From Anolis sagrei (taxonomy: Eukaryota; Chordata; Lepidosauria; Squamata; Anolidae): a stretch of DNA of 64,000 bases. Positions 62,343-64,000 of this stretch are shown piece by piece. The stretch is taken from NCBI RefSeq assembly GCF_037176765.1, contig NC_090022.1, forward strand, positions 84,535,391 through 84,599,390, given 5' to 3'. Below the pieces are notes generated by a model. It ran no database searches and was not told where the DNA came from. It was given only the letters and a program-made list of their open reading frames with translations. The position numbers and the translations under genes are program-made. Numbering within the stretch: position 1 is the first letter of the stretch; each line of letters begins with the position of its first letter.

Positions 62343-62661
62343 CTTGCTAGAGACAAGCTGGGGCATGTCCAGAGAAGTGCAACCAAAATGGTAAAAGCCA
62401 TGGAAGCCAAGCCCTATGAGGAACAGCTTAGGGAGAAGGGTATGTTTAGATGATCAACATACGAAACCGCTGGGAGAGGCCATCTGGAGTTTTGGAGTTT
62501 GGTGCCACCTATATACAATGACACCCAACTCTATTACGCCAAGGAAGCTGCCCTGACCATAGTGTCTGTCATCAGTAATGGACTGGATGAGGACAAATGG
62601 AAATTTAATCCAGACAAGACAGAGGTACTCCTGATCAGTTGTAAGGCAGACCAGGCCAGTT
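62343..62661 (+). mobile_element. Chimeric CR1-L2 LINE fragment, tandem copy 1
   Basis: The unit begins with CR1 sequence ('catgtccagagaagtgcaac', 'aagccctatgaggaacagct', 'aagggtatgtttag') and switches near 62450 to L2 sequence ('gaggccatctggagttttgg', 'gacacccaactctattac', 'tccagacaagacagaggtac'). Confidence 0.75.
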
Positions 62662-62980
62662 CTTGCCAGAGACAAGCTGTAAAAGTTTTGTAAGCCAAGC
62701 CCTATGATGAATGGCTTAGGGAGAAGGGTATGTTTAGCTGCTCAACATATACACGAAACCACTGTGAGAGGTCATCTGGAGTCCTGGAGTTCAGTGTTAC
62801 CTATATGCAAATGACACCCAACTCTACTACTCCTTTCCAACTAAAGTCAAGAAAGTTTTCCTGACCCTAAACTAGTGTCTGTCATCAGTAATGGACTGGA
62901 TGAGGGCAAACAAATTGAAACTTAATCCAGACAAGACAGAGGTACTCCTGTCTTTTGTAAGGAAGACCAGGGAATGGAGA
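62662..62980 (+). mobile_element. Chimeric CR1-L2 LINE fragment, tandem copy 2
   Basis: Starts with the same 'cttgccagagacaagctg' word as copy 1 about 319 bp upstream. It repeats the CR1 piece (shorter) and the L2 piece in the same order, with the same CR1/L2 join. Confidence 0.75.
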
Positions 62981-63790
62981 TCCAGCCTGTGCTGGATGGA
63001 GTCACGCTCCCCCTAAAGGCACAGGTCTGCAGTTTGGGGGTCCTTCTGGACTCGGTACTGCACCTAGAGGCAGATGTGTCCAGGAGGACCTTTGTACAAT
63101 TAAAACTTGTGCACCAACTGCACTCGTTCCCTGAGAAGCTAGAGCTGGCCATGGTGGTACATGCCTTAGTTACATCCCATCTGGATTACTCTAACACACT
63201 CTATGTGGGGCTGCCTCTGAAGAGTGCTCAGAAACTTCAGCTGGTCCAAAGAGCTGAAGCCAGGTTGCTCACTGGGGCTGGCTACAGGACGCAGACAACC
63301 CCTCTGTTGAACTGGTTATGACCAGTTCAGGCTCAGGCTATTTGGCTGGCCGCATCCCCTTATACAAACCTGCCTGGACCCTGAGATCTTCAGGAGAGAC
63401 CCTTCTCTCAGTTCCATTCCCATCACAAGCATGATTGGTGGGAATGGGAAAACAGGACTTCCTTCTATGTGGCTGCCCCTCGACTCTGGAACTCCCAGCC
63501 CAGGAAAGCCAAAATGGCCTCCTCTCTGCTGTCCTTCTGGCTGCAGGCTAAAACCATTTTATTCAGGTGGGCTTTTAAAGATGAAGGTGTTTAAGGCCAT
63601 CAAGGGCTGCTATGATTTTGTGATGCGATTTTATATGCTTTATGGCTGTAACCTGGATTGCTTTAATATTAATGTTGTCTAATACTGGTTTAATATTTGT
63701 ATATTTGAAATTGCATTGAAATGCTTTTTGTTGTGAGCCGCTTTGAGTCTTTGAGTCTGCATATGGAGAGAAATAGTGGGATATAAAAAA
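62981..63790 (+). mobile_element. L2 LINE 3' fragment, broken
   Basis: Continues from copy 2 through L2 C-terminal coding sequence (PVLDGVTLPLK, LDYSNTLYVGLPLK) to 'gtgagccgctttgagtcttt' and 'gtgggatataaaaaaacata', the L2 end. Compared with the young L2 at 33641-34463 it has frame breaks and a deletion near 63315-63345, where the HWLPIRYRAQFKVL coding stretch is missing. It is an older subfamily. Confidence 0.85.
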
Positions 63791-64000
63791 ACATATTAAC
63801 TAGATAAATCAACTGAACTCAGTAAACCGAGGTGCAGAACAAAGCTTCTGCCTTCCCTGTTCTGGATGCAATGCATCCCCAACTAATAATTCTCAGAGTG
63901 ACACGGGGAAGCCAAGTTGGAATGATAGAAAAATGAACTTGAACCACTTAAAATAAAAAGGTGAATCACCAGTGAAGAAAAGAGAAAGCACAAAAGGACT
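63791..64000. other. End of window, nothing recognised
   Basis: AT-rich sequence, presumably still intron of the SLC36A1-like gene. Confidence 0.35.

Noticed and set aside
62499-63321. A host gene with reverse-transcriptase-like C-terminal sequence
   Set aside because: It is a broken L2 LINE with a recognisable L2 3' end.

Overview
This window is a piece of a vertebrate nuclear genome, almost certainly from a squamate reptile and probably an iguanian-type lizard. Its genes are spread out and have spliced introns. The space between them is full of squamate-style repeats: tRNA-headed SINEs (including Sauria-type copies with a Bov-B-like tail), 5S-rRNA-headed SINEs, CR1 and L2 LINEs, Penelope-like fragments, palindromic hAT MITEs and Tigger-like MITEs.

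Three host genes are visible. (1) 1057-1577, + strand: the last coding exon of a giant FAT-family protocadherin (cytoplasmic tail and stop), with its 3'UTR after it. (2) 16097-16280 and 22160-22938, + strand: a complete two-exon melatonin receptor of 320 residues, with a CpG-rich, TATA-containing promoter region upstream (about 14,990-15,620). (3) 58751-58917, 53650-53819 and 41989-42248, - strand: the last three coding exons of a proton-coupled amino-acid transporter whose residues match the SLC36A1-3 (PAT1) clade and not SLC36A4. The SLC36A gene continues beyond the right edge.

The gene order is the key to the locus. FAT1 neighbours MTNR1A and FAT3 neighbours MTNR1B and SLC36A4. An SLC36A1-type gene facing a FAT gene tail-to-tail is the FAT2-SLC36A1 arrangement. 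A melatonin receptor lying between such a pair fits the fourth vertebrate receptor, Mel1d (MTNR1D), which is lost in mammals and birds and has been mistaken for an MT1 paralogue. The protein is indeed most MT1-like. It keeps the ligand-contact residues N162, Q181 and H195 at the same numbering as human MT1, but its cytoplasmic tail is about 30 residues shorter.

Layout: 1-3.2 kb FAT end and 3'UTR; 3.2-15 kb intergenic repeats; 15-23 kb receptor promoter, exons and repeat-laden intron; 23-37.5 kb intergenic, including a long L2 LINE (30.06-34.73 kb) split by a young CR1 insertion; 37.5-64 kb the SLC36A1-like gene with large introns, holding a DNA transposon with LTR-like sequence inside it (59.7-61.06 kb) and a duplicated CR1/L2 chimera (62.3-63.8 kb). 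The most notable result is the Mel1d locus itself; I see no bacterial-style system, CRISPR array or operon.
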